Assembly (NCBI GenBank): GCA_002448235.1
Contig: DIXF01000002.1
Location: 124,001 to 188,000 of the forward strand
Origin: Syntrophaceae bacterium UBA6087
GTDB lineage: Bacteria > Desulfobacterota > Desulfomonilia > UBA1062
DNA: 64,000 bases
Reading direction: 5' to 3'
Within the stretch, counting starts at the first letter, position 1. Every line of letters starts with the position of its first letter. The notes beneath the pieces were generated by a model. It saw only the letters and a list, made by a program, of their open reading frames with translations. It was not told where the DNA came from and did no database searches. Position numbers and translations under genes: made by a program. Below, piece by piece: positions 47,081-56,800 of the stretch.

Positions 47081-48511
47081 ATGGAATATACGGATACCCT
47101 TGCGCCCCTGGAAATAGAACTGCAGAAGGTCAACGCCCTCGGCGGGAGCATGGCCGTGGTCGTCATCCCCGAGCGGTATGCCGATAAGGCCCTTACCTGC
47201 AAGAGAGGAGTGGATACCGCAGTAAGGATGAACGAATATCTGGTCCTGGGGCTGTTCGGAACCCAGGCTGATGAGGCAAGCGCACGGTTTCTGTCCATCC
47301 CGAAAGGCATAGCAGTCTATCCTCAGGACGGGAAAGAAATACAGGACCTGTTCTTCGAGGCCCTGGAGCGATTGCGGTTCATGGGAAGCTCAAACTGGGT
47401 CAAGCGTCTCTGGGACTCGATAAAAGAGGTGAAGTCCCTTGAATGCAAGGAGGATCAGGAGAGCAGGTTCATAGCGGCAACCTTCTACCAGTTCCTCTTA
47501 TTCCTTACTTCGCATCCCAATGAACTGAAACAGGTCTTCACGGGCCTGAACGCCTCCGAGCTTTCTTGGGTTAAGGATTATATTCCATACGGGTTTTTCT
47601 CTTCTCCGCCTACTGCCCAAAGTATCTCCGATGAGGACATCGCTGCATTGTTCAACGAGTGGCAATACCAGGAGAAGATGGATGTCAAACTCGAAAAAGG
47701 CAAAACCACTTTGCGGAAATTCCGCAATATCGAGCACCTCTTCACCTTGCCTTCCATATCCCAGGAAATAATAGATCTGGCAGGGGATTCACTCGTAGCT
47801 GCATCGAAAATGGCGGGCATCATTGAAAAAGACCCGGTTCTTACTTCGCGGATCCTGAAGGTGGTCAATTCCGCATTCTACGGATTCCGCAGGCAGATAG
47901 ACTCGGTGGAACAGGCAGTAGTGATCCTCGGGAACGATGAGGTAATCAACCTTGCTTTTTCCATAGCCATCCACAAGATTCTTGACACCATAACCCCTGA
48001 GAGGGCGGAGAAGCTCTGGGAGCACTGTCTCGTAACAGCCCAGATATCCCAGTGGCTGGGACCGTTCATGGGGTGCACATCAAAGCAGTTGTTGTACACA
48101 GTAGGGCTTCTGCATGACTTCGGGAAGATCGTGTTCCTGCAGAGGGGATACTTTGTCGGTGGAGTCCAAGGCCCGTCTTCCCTGGAAGATCTTTCTACGG
48201 AAGAGACCGATTCGGGCATATCCCATGCAGAAATGGGCGCATACGTAGCCGAGCGGTGGAACCTTCCCGAGGCTATCGTGGATGCGCTCCTGAGCCACCA
48301 TCTGCCGAGCAAGGCGAATGATATAGGGCTGGCCGTCACCGTGCATGTCGCCGATGTCATTGCACACTGCGGCCGGATAGATTTATCCCTGGTTAACAGT
48401 GCAGCGGTGAGATTCCTTTCGGAAAAGAAAGGGCCTGCGCTGTCACAGGAAAAGATAGCGCAAACCATGGAAGAAATAGTATCGCGGGTGAAGGTGGTCC
48501 TGGATACGTAA
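47081..48511 (+). CDS. HDOD-domain signalling protein
   Basis: 476 residues. Residues 1 to about 200 are a helical region with no recognised domain. The HDOD core begins near residue 215 (RNIEHLFTLPSISQEIIDLA) and includes DPVLTSRILKVVNSAFYG and LGNDEVINLAFSIAIHKI. Unlike most HDOD proteins it keeps an HD pair in VGLLHDFGKI and a later SHHLP, so a metal site may survive. Its stop TAA touches the next ATG (TAAATG at 48509-48514), indicating translational coupling to the cyclase. Confidence 0.87.
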   Translation: MEYTDTLAPLEIELQKVNALGGSMAVVVIPERYADKALTCKRGVDTAVRMNEYLVLGLFGTQADEASARFLSIPKGIAVYPQDGKEIQDLFFEALERLRFMGSSNWVKRLWDSIKEVKSLECKEDQESRFIAATFYQFLLFLTSHPNELKQVFTGLNASELSWVKDYIPYGFFSSPPTAQSISDEDIAALFNEWQYQEKMDVKLEKGKTTLRKFRNIEHLFTLPSISQEIIDLAGDSLVAASKMAGIIEKDPVLTSRILKVVNSAFYGFRRQIDSVEQAVVILGNDEVINLAFSIAIHKILDTITPERAEKLWEHCLVTAQISQWLGPFMGCTSKQLLYTVGLLHDFGKIVFLQRGYFVGGVQGPSSLEDLSTEETDSGISHAEMGAYVAERWNLPEAIVDALLSHHLPSKANDIGLAVTVHVADVIAHCGRIDLSLVNSAAVRFLSEKKGPALSQEKIAQTMEEIVSRVKVVLDT

Positions 48512-49747
48512 ATGTTCGAACGCGACATTGAATCAATCCTCAAGGAGCGGCTCGTATCCCTTGAAGAGGGGTACGAGCAGAAGATTGCCGAACTTTCCCT
48601 GCTGAAGGAACTCGGAGAGGCCCTCAAAGGGGCCAGCCTTGCCCATTGGAGCGAGCTTTTCATCGGGCAGCTGGACATCATCAAACAGGCCACGGGAATT
48701 TTCAGTGTTTCGGTCATGCTCATCGATGAGGATACGCAGAATCTCTACATCGTCAGTGCTTCCATGGCGGGGGATTCGCCAAAGAGGCCTCCCATACTCC
48801 TGAAAAGGGGAGAAGGGATTGCCGGGAAGGTGTTCGAGACTGCCCGGACCCTCTACATCCCGGACGTTATAAAGGACCCGAATTTCTCCGACAGAGGCAC
48901 AAGGCAAAGGGGATCTCTTGCCTGCGTACCCATCATCTCCGAGGGGAGTTGCATCGGGGTCATCAACTTTCGCGACAACGTTACCAGCTCTTTCGGCCCC
49001 AACGACTTAAGGTTTTTCGAGCTCATTGCGGATCAGCTTTCCATTACCGCCTCGCTGGTTCGGACATATCAGGATCTGCTCGATCTGGAAAAAAAGAGGA
49101 TGAACCTGGGGAGGTATTTCTCCCCCGGGCTTGCTGAACGCCTCGTGGCAGACGACCGGATGACCGAGCTCGGCGGGCAACGCAAAATGGTAAGCGTGTT
49201 GTTTGCAGACGTTACCGGATTTACTACCATGGTGGATGCGAATGCGGTGGAAGATGTCGTGGAGGTTCTCAACCGATTTTTCGAAACGGTGGTGCCGGTT
49301 ATATTCAAGCACGGAGGAATGCTGGACAAATTCCTGGGAGACGGAGTCATGGCGGTTTTCGGCATTCCGGACCCCGATGACACGGATCCGGTACGGGCTA
49401 TTGCCTGTGCGGTGGATATCCAGAGCGGCATAGAGAGCTTGAGGGAACGCCTCGTAAAGGATAACCTGTTTCCGATTACCGTGGGAATCGGCATTGCCAC
49501 AGGGGTGGCGCTTGCAGGAAATATCGGGACAAAGAACCAGATGAACTATACCGTAATCGGAGAGCCCGTAAATCTTGCACAGCGGCTTGAATCAATATGT
49601 GACCCCGGAGAGATCATCATATCGAACGTAACCATGGATATGATCCCTTCAGGATCCGACATCCATGCGTCTTTTGAACCCATGGGTGCGATCAGGGTAA
49701 AAGGGATTCAGCGGGACGTGAATCCCATGAAAGTGATTTACCGGTAA
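48512..49747 (+). CDS. GAF domain class III adenylate cyclase
   Basis: 411 residues. A short N-terminal coiled coil, GAF domain about 30-190 (sensor), then the cyclase domain with VSVLFADVTGFT (metal Asp1), DKFLGDGVMAVFG (base-recognising Lys and metal Asp2), and NYTVIGEPVNLAQRLE, giving Thr at the second base-recognising position and the Asn/Arg transition-state pair. The Thr places it in class IIIb (many of these respond to bicarbonate). All catalytic residues are present. It is directly coupled to the HDOD gene, so HDOD may regulate it or share a signal. Confidence 0.9.
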   Translation: MFERDIESILKERLVSLEEGYEQKIAELSLLKELGEALKGASLAHWSELFIGQLDIIKQATGIFSVSVMLIDEDTQNLYIVSASMAGDSPKRPPILLKRGEGIAGKVFETARTLYIPDVIKDPNFSDRGTRQRGSLACVPIISEGSCIGVINFRDNVTSSFGPNDLRFFELIADQLSITASLVRTYQDLLDLEKKRMNLGRYFSPGLAERLVADDRMTELGGQRKMVSVLFADVTGFTTMVDANAVEDVVEVLNRFFETVVPVIFKHGGMLDKFLGDGVMAVFGIPDPDDTDPVRAIACAVDIQSGIESLRERLVKDNLFPITVGIGIATGVALAGNIGTKNQMNYTVIGEPVNLAQRLESICDPGEIIISNVTMDMIPSGSDIHASFEPMGAIRVKGIQRDVNPMKVIYR

Positions 49748-49940
49748 ACCCCTCATCAGGCAAGAAGCTGTCACCGGCAACATCCATTATTATTAACGAT
49801 CCTAGTTGCATGAAGCTAACTGCGGGAAGGGTGTGTTCACTGCATCGAGATGACGATACAGTTCTTCGGGCGAGCTGTTATTCTATTTATAGAGATACTA
49901 TCCTCTCAAGAAATATAGATATGAACGAAAGGATTGTGCC

Positions 49941-50135
49941 ATGATAAAACTAGACCTTGCCCAGGATGAATTATCCTTGTTAAGGATGCTCCTCCTTAGA
50001 GAAGAAGCTTCCGTACGCGTCGAAACGCATCATGCACGAGGGGTATTCGAGTACAGTGAATATTTGAGATCACGCGAAAAGGAGATTCGGAGGCTCATTG
50101 ATAAGTTGGAGCAGGTTGCTCGAAGCGAGACATAA
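49941..50135 (+). CDS. Small helical protein (64 residues), function unknown
   Basis: Preceded by CGAAAGGA with about 8-base spacing to the ATG. The sequence (IKLDLAQDELSLLRMLL, then YLRSREKEIRRLIDKLEQ) resembles a widespread family of 55-70 residue proteins with a helix, turn and terminal coiled coil; no function is known to me. It lies between the cyclase and the fatty-acid oxidation genes. The 193 bases before it hold no gene. Confidence 0.6.
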   Translation: MIKLDLAQDELSLLRMLLLREEASVRVETHHARGVFEYSEYLRSREKEIRRLIDKLEQVARSET

Positions 50136-50449
50136 TAACTCTTCCGTATTCAATAATCGCTGGATAATAACCACATCTCATTGCAGTGAGGAAGCCGAGG
50201 TATACGCGTAAGGCAAATCGTCAGACTCAACGTAGTCGCCTCCTCAAGCTCCAGGAATATTCGGAGGGGTGCTTTCCCCTGTATTTACTCGGAACAAGAA
50301 TGAACCCTCATTCAGATATCCCTTGACACCTTTCCTCCTCGGGAGTAAACTCTGTTCCTGCCAAAAAACTATCAAAGTCGTATGTTTTAACTGTTCAGAA
50401 TTCACGGAGAAAGACAAAGAAACATCCAAGCTCTAAGGAGGAGGAAAAC
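50136..50449 (+). other. Intergenic region with the fatty-acid oxidation promoter
   Basis: 314 bases, no gene. A short stem (AGGGG/CCCCT near 50257-50272) could be a weak terminator for the small gene. The rest is leader and promoter for the thiolase operon (listed separately). No operator recognised. Confidence 0.5.
50323..50351 (+). promoter_or_regulatory. Sigma-70 promoter of the thiolase/FadB operon
   Basis: TTGACA (50323-50328), 17 bases, TAAACT (50346-50351). The predicted start is near 50358, leaving a 90-base leader before AAGGAGGAGG and the ATG at 50450. A strong -35 and strong ribosome binding site fit the codon bias of the operon. Confidence 0.75.
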
Positions 50450-51658
50450 ATGGATTTAAGAGATGCCTATTTTGTAGACGGCTGTCGCACATGGTTTGGG
50501 AAGTCTAGGCCTGATGGACAATTTTGGTCCACGAGGGCTGACGACATGGTCACAAAGGTCCTCTATGAGCTCCAGAAGAGGAACCCTACGGTTCCCTGGG
50601 GCGAAGTCGACGACTGCATCTGGGGTGCAACGACCCAGTCGGGAGACCAGGGCACCACGATGGGCAGGGCCGTGGTATTCACCGCCGGTCTTCCCGACAC
50701 GGTTCCCGGATTCTCCGTTGACCGTATGTGTGCTGGCGGCATGACCTGCCAGGCTTTCGGTGCGTCCTTCATCAAGTCAGGAAGTGCGGACATGATCATC
50801 GCCGGCGGCGTGGAGCACATGGCCCATCATCCCATGGGAGCAGGAGCAGACCCCAACCCCAGGATCGTCACCGAGAAGATGGTTGCCCCCAAGTACTTCA
50901 ACATGGGCAACACGGCAGAGAAACTGCACGACTGGATGCCGGAGCACGGCGAGCAGCCGGTCACAAAGGAAGAGGCAGACGAGTACTCCTATCACGTCCT
51001 CGAGAGGTACTTCAAAGCCCTCGACGCCGGCTACTACGATAAGCATTGCGTTGACATGACCGTGTTCTCCCCCAACGGGTGGATAGTTGCCAACAAAGAC
51101 GAGCAGGCCAAGCGCGGCACCACCCTCGAGAGCATTAAGAACCTCAGGCGGTTCCCGTTCAAGGCGGAAGGCCACGTGACCCCGGCCAATGCATCCGGCC
51201 TGAACGACGGCGCATGCGTGTCGCTCCTCATGTCCGGCCAGAAGTGCAAAGAGCTCGGAATCAAGCCCAAGATGAAGTTCGTCGGCGCCTCCTTCATCGG
51301 CGTTGACCCCACTGTCATGGGCTGGGGCCCGGTGCCTTCCACCGAGAAGGTCCTGAAGAGGTTCGGCATGAAGTTCGAAGACCTCGACATCATCGAGCTC
51401 AACGAGGCATTCGCGGTCCAGGCAGTCGGCTTCATGAAGCATTTCGGCATGAAGTTCCCCGAGGATCCAAGGCTGAACCCGTACGGCGGAACCATTGCCA
51501 TGGGCCATCCCTTGGCCAGCTCCGGCGTGCGCCTGAGCATGCAGCTCGCCCAGGACTTTGAGATGAATCCCAAGGCCAAGTACGGTCTCACCACCATGTG
51601 CGTGGGCCTTGGCATGGGCGGGTCTATAATCTGGGAAAATGTTGTAGGGAAATTTTAG
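50450..51658 (+). CDS. Acetyl-CoA C-acyltransferase (thiolase, FadA-like)
   Basis: 402 residues. It cleaves 3-ketoacyl-CoA in beta-oxidation or runs in the reverse direction. The nucleophile Cys (C94) is in DRMCAGGMTCQ, with His in MGHPLASSG and Cys in TMCVGLGMG. Conserved NEAFA is present as ELNEAFAVQA. The codon usage is unusually C/G-ending, like a highly expressed gene. Paired with the next gene, 12 bases away. Confidence 0.93.
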   Translation: MDLRDAYFVDGCRTWFGKSRPDGQFWSTRADDMVTKVLYELQKRNPTVPWGEVDDCIWGATTQSGDQGTTMGRAVVFTAGLPDTVPGFSVDRMCAGGMTCQAFGASFIKSGSADMIIAGGVEHMAHHPMGAGADPNPRIVTEKMVAPKYFNMGNTAEKLHDWMPEHGEQPVTKEEADEYSYHVLERYFKALDAGYYDKHCVDMTVFSPNGWIVANKDEQAKRGTTLESIKNLRRFPFKAEGHVTPANASGLNDGACVSLLMSGQKCKELGIKPKMKFVGASFIGVDPTVMGWGPVPSTEKVLKRFGMKFEDLDIIELNEAFAVQAVGFMKHFGMKFPEDPRLNPYGGTIAMGHPLASSGVRLSMQLAQDFEMNPKAKYGLTTMCVGLGMGGSIIWENVVGKF

Positions 51659-51670
51659 GAGGTTGTCGTC

Positions 51671-53749
51671 ATGGCTAAATATATAACTGAATGTAAACTC
51701 AACTACTTCAATTCGAAGAAGGCAGGCAAGATTGCCATCGTCACAATGGACAACGGGCAGCTGTACAATATCCCCAACACCTGGGGCACCGAGGCCCTCG
51801 AGTCCTTGAACAAGGTCCTCGACACCGTTGAGAAAGACCCCGATGTCAAAGGCTGGTTCATGACCGGCAAGCCCTTCATCTTCAACGTGGGCGCAGACAT
51901 CATGAGCGCAAACCCGAACGCATCGAGGGAAGAAGCCCTCCAGATAGGCCTCGTCGGCCACAAGGCTTTCAAGCGGATCATGGATCTCAAGATCCCGACC
52001 ATGGCAGCCATCAACGGCGCCACCATGGGCGGCGGCTGCGAAGTGGGCCTCTACCACAACTACCGCACCATCTCCAAGAGCCCGGGCGGCTGCGACCACT
52101 ATGCGCTTCCCGAGTGTTTCCTGGGCCTCGTGCCCGGATGGGGTGGAACCCAGCTCGTTACCAAGCTGGCCGGTCCGCAGGCAGCCATCGATCTCATCAT
52201 CATGAACCCGCTCAACATGAACAAGATGATCAACTCCATCAAGGCTTACGAGATGGGCCTGGCTGACTTCCTGCTCCCCCCTGGCGACTTCACCGGTGCA
52301 TCGCTGGAGATCTTCGAGAAGATCATCACCGGCGAGATCAAGGTCGACCGCAAGAAGGTCGACCCCAAGATGAGCGACGATCTCTACAACAACACCAAGT
52401 TCCAGATCATGGGCCGCGTGCACTCCGGCGCAAAAGCCCCCTATGTTGCGCTCGATCTTATCAAGGGCGCAGCCGGCTGGTCCTGGGATGAGGGCTTCCT
52501 GAAAGAGTCCGAGGCCCTGGCCGACGCGATCCTGTCCGACCAGTTCAAGTGCGGCCTCTACTCCTTCGACCTCACCCAGCGCCGCGCCAAGAAGCTCCCC
52601 GGCCGTCCGCCGAGAGAGGTGAAGGGAAACAAAATCAACAAGATCGGCGTAATCGGCGCAGGCCTCATGGCATCACAGATGGCACTCATCTTCGCACGTC
52701 GCTTCCAGGTGCCGGTCCTCATGAAGGACATCAAGCAGGAGTTCGTGGACAAGGGTCTGGCCTACTGCCGCGATCAGCTGGGCAAGGACGCCAAGAAAGG
52801 CAAGATGTCCGCTGCCGATGCAAAGTGGTATGGCGAGGATCTCATCAAAGGCACCGTGACCTATGACGGTTTCGAAGACTGCGACTTCGTCATCGAAGGC
52901 GTGTTCGAAGAGATGGGCATCAAGCAGAAGATCTTCGGCGAGCTCGAAGCAGTATGCAAGCCCGAGTGCCTGTTCCTCACCAATACCTCATCCCTGGATG
53001 TGCTCGAGATGGGCAAGAACCTGAAGGACCCGGGCCGCGTGGTCGGCTTCCACTTCTTCAACCCCATCGCCATGCTGCCCCTGGTCGAGATCATCAAGAC
53101 CGAAAAGACCACCGATGTGACCCTTGCAACAGCATTCGACATCGCCAAGAAGATCAAGAAGACACCCGTTCTCGTGAAGAACGCAAGCGGCTTCCTGGTC
53201 AACAGGATCCTGCTGGCATGGAACGACGGCATCTTCAAGTGCATCGACGAAGGCGCCGACTTCATGCAGGTGGACAACGCAATTCACGATCTAGGGTACC
53301 CCATGTCTCCGTTCACCCTGGCAGGGTTGGTCGGACCGGCAATTGCACTCCACGTGCAGGAGACCCTCAACAAGTCATGGCCCGACAGGTTCCCGGTCAG
53401 CCAGGGTCTCAAGAACCTGGTGGCAAAGGGCAAGAAGCAGCTGCTCGTCTTCACCGACAAGGGCGTGGACATCGATCCCGAGATCAAGGCGGGATGGCCG
53501 CAGGGCAACAAGAAGTTCACCGATGACGAGATCAGGGAAGTCGTTCTCTCCCGTGTCGCCGTGGAGATCCGTCACATCCTCGACGAAGGCGTCGTGGCAA
53601 GCCCGAAAGACGTCGACACCGGCGTGATCATGGGCGCAGGCTGGCCCTTCTTCATGGGCGGCATCACTCCGTACCTCGACTACAAAGGAATCTCGGAGAA
53701 GGCCACCGGAAAGAAGTTCCACCCGGATGGATTCCTGAAGTTCGATTAA
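51671..53749 (+). CDS. Enoyl-CoA hydratase / 3-hydroxyacyl-CoA dehydrogenase (FadB-like)
   Basis: 692 residues. N-terminal crotonase domain (about 15-250) with GATMGGGCEVGL and ALPECFLGLVPGWGGTQ, which hold the oxyanion and acid residues. A linker is followed by the NAD domain from about 317 (KIGVIGAGLMASQMAL) and the C-terminal domain, with catalytic His in GFHFFNPIAMLPLVE. Its C-terminus contains the block WPFFMGGITPYLDY, which recurs in the decayed fragment downstream. With the thiolase it forms the two-subunit trifunctional set for beta-oxidation. Same C/G-ending codons. Confidence 0.94.
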   Translation: MAKYITECKLNYFNSKKAGKIAIVTMDNGQLYNIPNTWGTEALESLNKVLDTVEKDPDVKGWFMTGKPFIFNVGADIMSANPNASREEALQIGLVGHKAFKRIMDLKIPTMAAINGATMGGGCEVGLYHNYRTISKSPGGCDHYALPECFLGLVPGWGGTQLVTKLAGPQAAIDLIIMNPLNMNKMINSIKAYEMGLADFLLPPGDFTGASLEIFEKIITGEIKVDRKKVDPKMSDDLYNNTKFQIMGRVHSGAKAPYVALDLIKGAAGWSWDEGFLKESEALADAILSDQFKCGLYSFDLTQRRAKKLPGRPPREVKGNKINKIGVIGAGLMASQMALIFARRFQVPVLMKDIKQEFVDKGLAYCRDQLGKDAKKGKMSAADAKWYGEDLIKGTVTYDGFEDCDFVIEGVFEEMGIKQKIFGELEAVCKPECLFLTNTSSLDVLEMGKNLKDPGRVVGFHFFNPIAMLPLVEIIKTEKTTDVTLATAFDIAKKIKKTPVLVKNASGFLVNRILLAWNDGIFKCIDEGADFMQVDNAIHDLGYPMSPFTLAGLVGPAIALHVQETLNKSWPDRFPVSQGLKNLVAKGKKQLLVFTDKGVDIDPEIKAGWPQGNKKFTDDEIREVVLSRVAVEIRHILDEGVVASPKDVDTGVIMGAGWPFFMGGITPYLDYKGISEKATGKKFHPDGFLKFD

Positions 53750-53771
53750 GAATGAGTCAACAGTGACCATC

Positions 53772-53804
53772 AAGCCGGGCAGCTCCTAGAGGGTTGCCCG
53801 GCTT
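53772..53804 (+). terminator. Rho-independent terminator of the fatty-acid oxidation operon
   Basis: Stem AAGCCGGGCA/TGCCCGGCTT (53772-53781 with 53795-53804) with a 13-base loop, followed by CTTTT. Confidence 0.8.
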
Positions 53805-53930
53805 CTTTTGCCAGAGGGTGTCTTCGTATCGATAGGAAAGGCCATGATGCTTCAGATCATTGCCGACATCATTCCCAGGATCTGCAAGTAGTCCTCATTG
53901 CGGTGCTCCTTATTGGAGCAAGTGACCACG

Positions 53931-54045
53931 GGCACAGATCGGCCGATCTTTGTGGGAGGCATCAGGGTACCTGGATCAGATGGATTACTCCGAGAAGGCC
54001 TGCGGCAGGAAGTTCCATCCTAAAGGATTCCTCGCGCAGGAGTAA
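53931..54045 (+). pseudogene. Decayed 3' end of a second FadB-like gene
   Basis: In one frame the DNA reads GTDRPIFVGGI; two missing bases later a second frame reads YLDQMDYSEKACGRKFHPKGFLAQE and stops at 54043. This aligns with the C-terminus of the intact FadB-like protein (WPFFMGGITPYLDYKGISEK and KFHPDGFLKFD). There is no start codon and no upstream homology that I can see, so it is a frameshifted remnant, most likely of a tandem copy. The stretches 53805-53930 and 54046-54217 carry no gene; the latter leads to rho. Confidence 0.8.
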
Positions 54046-54217
54046 TCGTAACTATGCGAACTCACACGGTAACATGAGGTTTACCGCCGCTTTGTTCCTG
54101 TATTTTTCCCCTTGACATTGTTTCCCGATTCATTTAGTTGAGACGTTATCATACTGTTTGTAGTGTATCTTCACTATCCTACAGCTCTTCATCTCAAATA
54201 GCCGAAAGGATATTAAT

Positions 54218-55465
54218 ATGCATTTAGAAGATTTAAAAAAGGTGGAGCCTAAAGAACTGCTCGAGACCGCAAATGCGCTTGAAATCGAGGGTTCAGCCAC
54301 CATGACCCGGCAGGAATTGATCTTTGCAATCCTCCAGGCACAGTCAGAAAAAGACATCTACATCTCCGGGCAGGGTACCCTTGAAATACTCCCCGATGGG
54401 TTCGGGTTCCTTCGGTCGGCAGATTACAGCTACCTCCCGGGGCCGGATGATATCTATGTGTCCCCGTCCCAGATACGTAAATTCAATCTGAAGATCGGAG
54501 ACGAGGTTCGGGGCAATATCCGTCCTCCCAAGGATAACGAGCGCTATTTCGCGCTGCTCAAGCTTGAGTCCATAAACGGCGAAGACCCTGACGGAGCGAA
54601 GCACCGGGTGCCTTTCGACAACCTCACGCCTTTGTACCCCGAGGAGAGGTTCACGCTGGAGACGAGCCACGATAATCTCACCGGCCGTACCCTGGACCTG
54701 CTCTCTCCTATCGGCAAAGGCCAGCGGGGAATCGTTGTTTCTCCTCCCAAAGCCGGAAAGACCATGATGCTCCAGAGCATCGCCAACAGCATCACCACCA
54801 ACCACCCTGAAGTGGTCCTCATGGTGCTCCTCATCGACGAGCGGCCCGAAGAGGTTACGGACATGCAGCGTTCGGTAAAAGGAGAGGTTGTCGCTTCGAC
54901 CTTCGACGAGCCCGCATCCCGGCACGTCCAGGTTGCAAGAATGGTGATGGAGAAGGCGAAACGCCTTGTAGAGTACAAAAACGACGTCGTTATTCTCCTG
55001 GATTCACTTACACGTCTCGCCAGGGCGCACAATACCGTCTGTCCTCCTTCCGGAAAGCTCCTTTCCGGTGGTATCGATGCCAATGCACTGCAGAAGCCCA
55101 AGCGGTTCTTCGGGACAGCGAGAAACATCGAAGAGGGCGGAAGCATCACGATCATCGCCACCGCGCTCGTTGATACGGGTTCACGAATGGACGAAGTCAT
55201 TTACGAAGAATTCAAGGGTACCGGCAACATGGAAATTCACCTCGACCGTTCCATTATGGAACGCCGGGTATTCCCTGCGGTTGACATCTCGAAATCCGGC
55301 ACGCGCAAAGAAGAGCTCCTGCTCCCAAAAGACCAGCTCGATCGCATCTGGATCCTGAGGAAACTCTTGAGCCCCTTGAACCCTGTGGATAGCATAGAAT
55401 TTTTACTGGACAAATTAGCAAAGACGGATAATAATGCCGACTTCCTGGAGTCAATGAATAAATAG
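54218..55465 (+). CDS. rho: Transcription termination factor Rho
   Basis: 415 residues, hexameric RNA helicase. N-terminal helical bundle and cold-shock-like RNA domain ([16 protein letters not shown]), Walker [10 protein letters not shown], Walker B region [16 protein letters not shown], and the Q-loop/R-loop region [25 protein letters not shown]. The ribosome binding site AAAGGA precedes the ATG. First of rho-rpmE-prfA-prmC-murA-hisD. Confidence 0.98.
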   Translation: MHLEDLKKVEPKELLETANALEIEGSATMTRQELIFAILQAQSEKDIYISGQGTLEILPDGFGFLRSADYSYLPGPDDIYVSPSQIRKFNLKIGDEVRGNIRPPKDNERYFALLKLESINGEDPDGAKHRVPFDNLTPLYPEERFTLETSHDNLTGRTLDLLSPIGKGQRGIVVSPPKAGKTMMLQSIANSITTNHPEVVLMVLLIDERPEEVTDMQRSVKGEVVASTFDEPASRHVQVARMVMEKAKRLVEYKNDVVILLDSLTRLARAHNTVCPPSGKLLSGGIDANALQKPKRFFGTARNIEEGGSITIIATALVDTGSRMDEVIYEEFKGTGNMEIHLDRSIMERRVFPAVDISKSGTRKEELLLPKDQLDRIWILRKLLSPLNPVDSIEFLLDKLAKTDNNADFLESMNK

Positions 55466-55477
55466 GAGTAAAGCAAG

Positions 55478-55708
55478 ATGAAGAAAGGCATTCACCCAGA
55501 GTACAAAGAGACCACGGTCACATGCGGCTGCGGCAACACCTTCACGACGCGTTCCACAAAGGATGACATCCGCGTGGAAATTTGCAGCGCCTGCCACCCC
55601 TTCTATACGGGTCAGCAGAGGATGACCAGCGTTGCCGGCAAAGCCGAGCTGTTCAAGAGAAAGTACGGAAACTACCTCAAGCAGGATAGCAAGCAGGAAA
55701 AGAAATAA
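55478..55708 (+). CDS. rpmE: 50S ribosomal protein L31 (zinc-binding form)
   Basis: 76 residues. Zinc ligands are seen as CGCGNTF and [11 protein letters not shown], so this is the C+ paralogue used under zinc-replete conditions. 12 bases after rho. Confidence 0.96.
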   Translation: MKKGIHPEYKETTVTCGCGNTFTTRSTKDDIRVEICSACHPFYTGQQRMTSVAGKAELFKRKYGNYLKQDSKQEKK

Positions 55709-55729
55709 AGGATTATTGCCTCAACCGAT

Positions 55730-56797
55730 ATGCTGGATAAACTCAAGGAGATCGAGCAGCGCTATAACGAGCTATCCGATCTCCTCGCAGATCCCAAGAT
55801 AGTCCAGGATCATTCCCGCTATTCCGAAATCGCCAGAGAGCATTCCAACCTGGAAGAGCTTATCGAACCGTACAAGAGTCTTAAAGGGACCCTCGAGGAA
55901 ATCGAGGAGAATGAAGCCCTGCTCAATGAGCCGGACCCGGAAATGAAGGCCATGGTGCGCGATGAGCTCGAATCGTTACGGGAAAAGGTCCGAGAGATCG
56001 AACACGCCCTGAAGCTTCTCCTCATGCCCAAAGATCCCAATGACGACAAAGACGTCATCCTGGAGATCAGGGCGGGCACCGGAGGAGAGGAGGCGGGTCT
56101 GTTTGCTGCGGATCTGTTCCGCATGTATACCCGCTATGCCGAAGGGAAGGGCTGGAATATCGAGATCTTAAGCGTAAACGAGACCGGAATCGGCGGGTTT
56201 AAGGAAGTCATCGCCGGAATAAAGGGGAAGGGAGCCTACTCGCGATTCAAGTTCGAGAGCGGTGTCCACCGGGTCCAGCGGGTTCCCGAGACGGAAGCGA
56301 GCGGCAGGATCCATACCTCGGCTGTTACGGTCGCTGTCCTTCCCGAGGCCGAAGAGGTCGATGTCCACATCGAACCAACGGACTTGAGGATCGATACGTA
56401 CCGGGCCTCCGGTGCAGGCGGCCAGCACGTCAACAAAACCGAATCCGCGGTGCGCATTACGCATATCCCTACAGGAATCGTCGTGTCCTGCCAGGATGAG
56501 AAGTCCCAGCATAAGAACAAGGCAAAGGGCATGCGGGTTTTGCGCTCCAGGATACTGCGGAAATATCAGGAAGACCACGACGAGGCCATAGCATCCCAGA
56601 GACGCTCTCAGGTCGGAACCGGTGACCGGAGCGAGCGTATCCGCACCTACAATTATCCGCAGGGGCGCGTCACCGACCACCGGATCAACCTGACCCTGCA
56701 TAAGCTGCCGCAAATTCTCGAAGGAAACATCGACGACCTCATCGACGAGCTTACCACGAGGTCCCATGCCGAGGCGCTCGGACATACCGGGAGTTAA
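55730..56797 (+). CDS. prfA: Peptide chain release factor 1
   Basis: 355 residues. GGQ motif in [17 protein letters not shown]; the codon-recognition tripeptide (PxT type) is in the region [15 protein letters not shown]. It recognises UAA and UAG. It is methylated on the GGQ Gln by PrmC, the next gene. Confidence 0.98.
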   Translation: MLDKLKEIEQRYNELSDLLADPKIVQDHSRYSEIAREHSNLEELIEPYKSLKGTLEEIEENEALLNEPDPEMKAMVRDELESLREKVREIEHALKLLLMPKDPNDDKDVILEIRAGTGGEEAGLFAADLFRMYTRYAEGKGWNIEILSVNETGIGGFKEVIAGIKGKGAYSRFKFESGVHRVQRVPETEASGRIHTSAVTVAVLPEAEEVDVHIEPTDLRIDTYRASGAGGQHVNKTESAVRITHIPTGIVVSCQDEKSQHKNKAKGMRVLRSRILRKYQEDHDEAIASQRRSQVGTGDRSERIRTYNYPQGRVTDHRINLTLHKLPQILEGNIDDLIDELTTRSHAEALGHTGS

Positions 56798-56800
56798 GGC

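Noticed and set aside
50777..52423. 548-codon open frame on the minus strand
   Set aside because: Antisense to the thiolase/FadB-like pair. It arises from the strong C/G-ending codon bias there, and its translation (His/Val/Asp-rich) matches no family.
54112..54152. Promoter of rho (TTGACA at 54112 with TATCAT at 54147)
   Set aside because: The two elements are 29 bases apart and alternative -10 boxes are weak. No coherent promoter could be supported.
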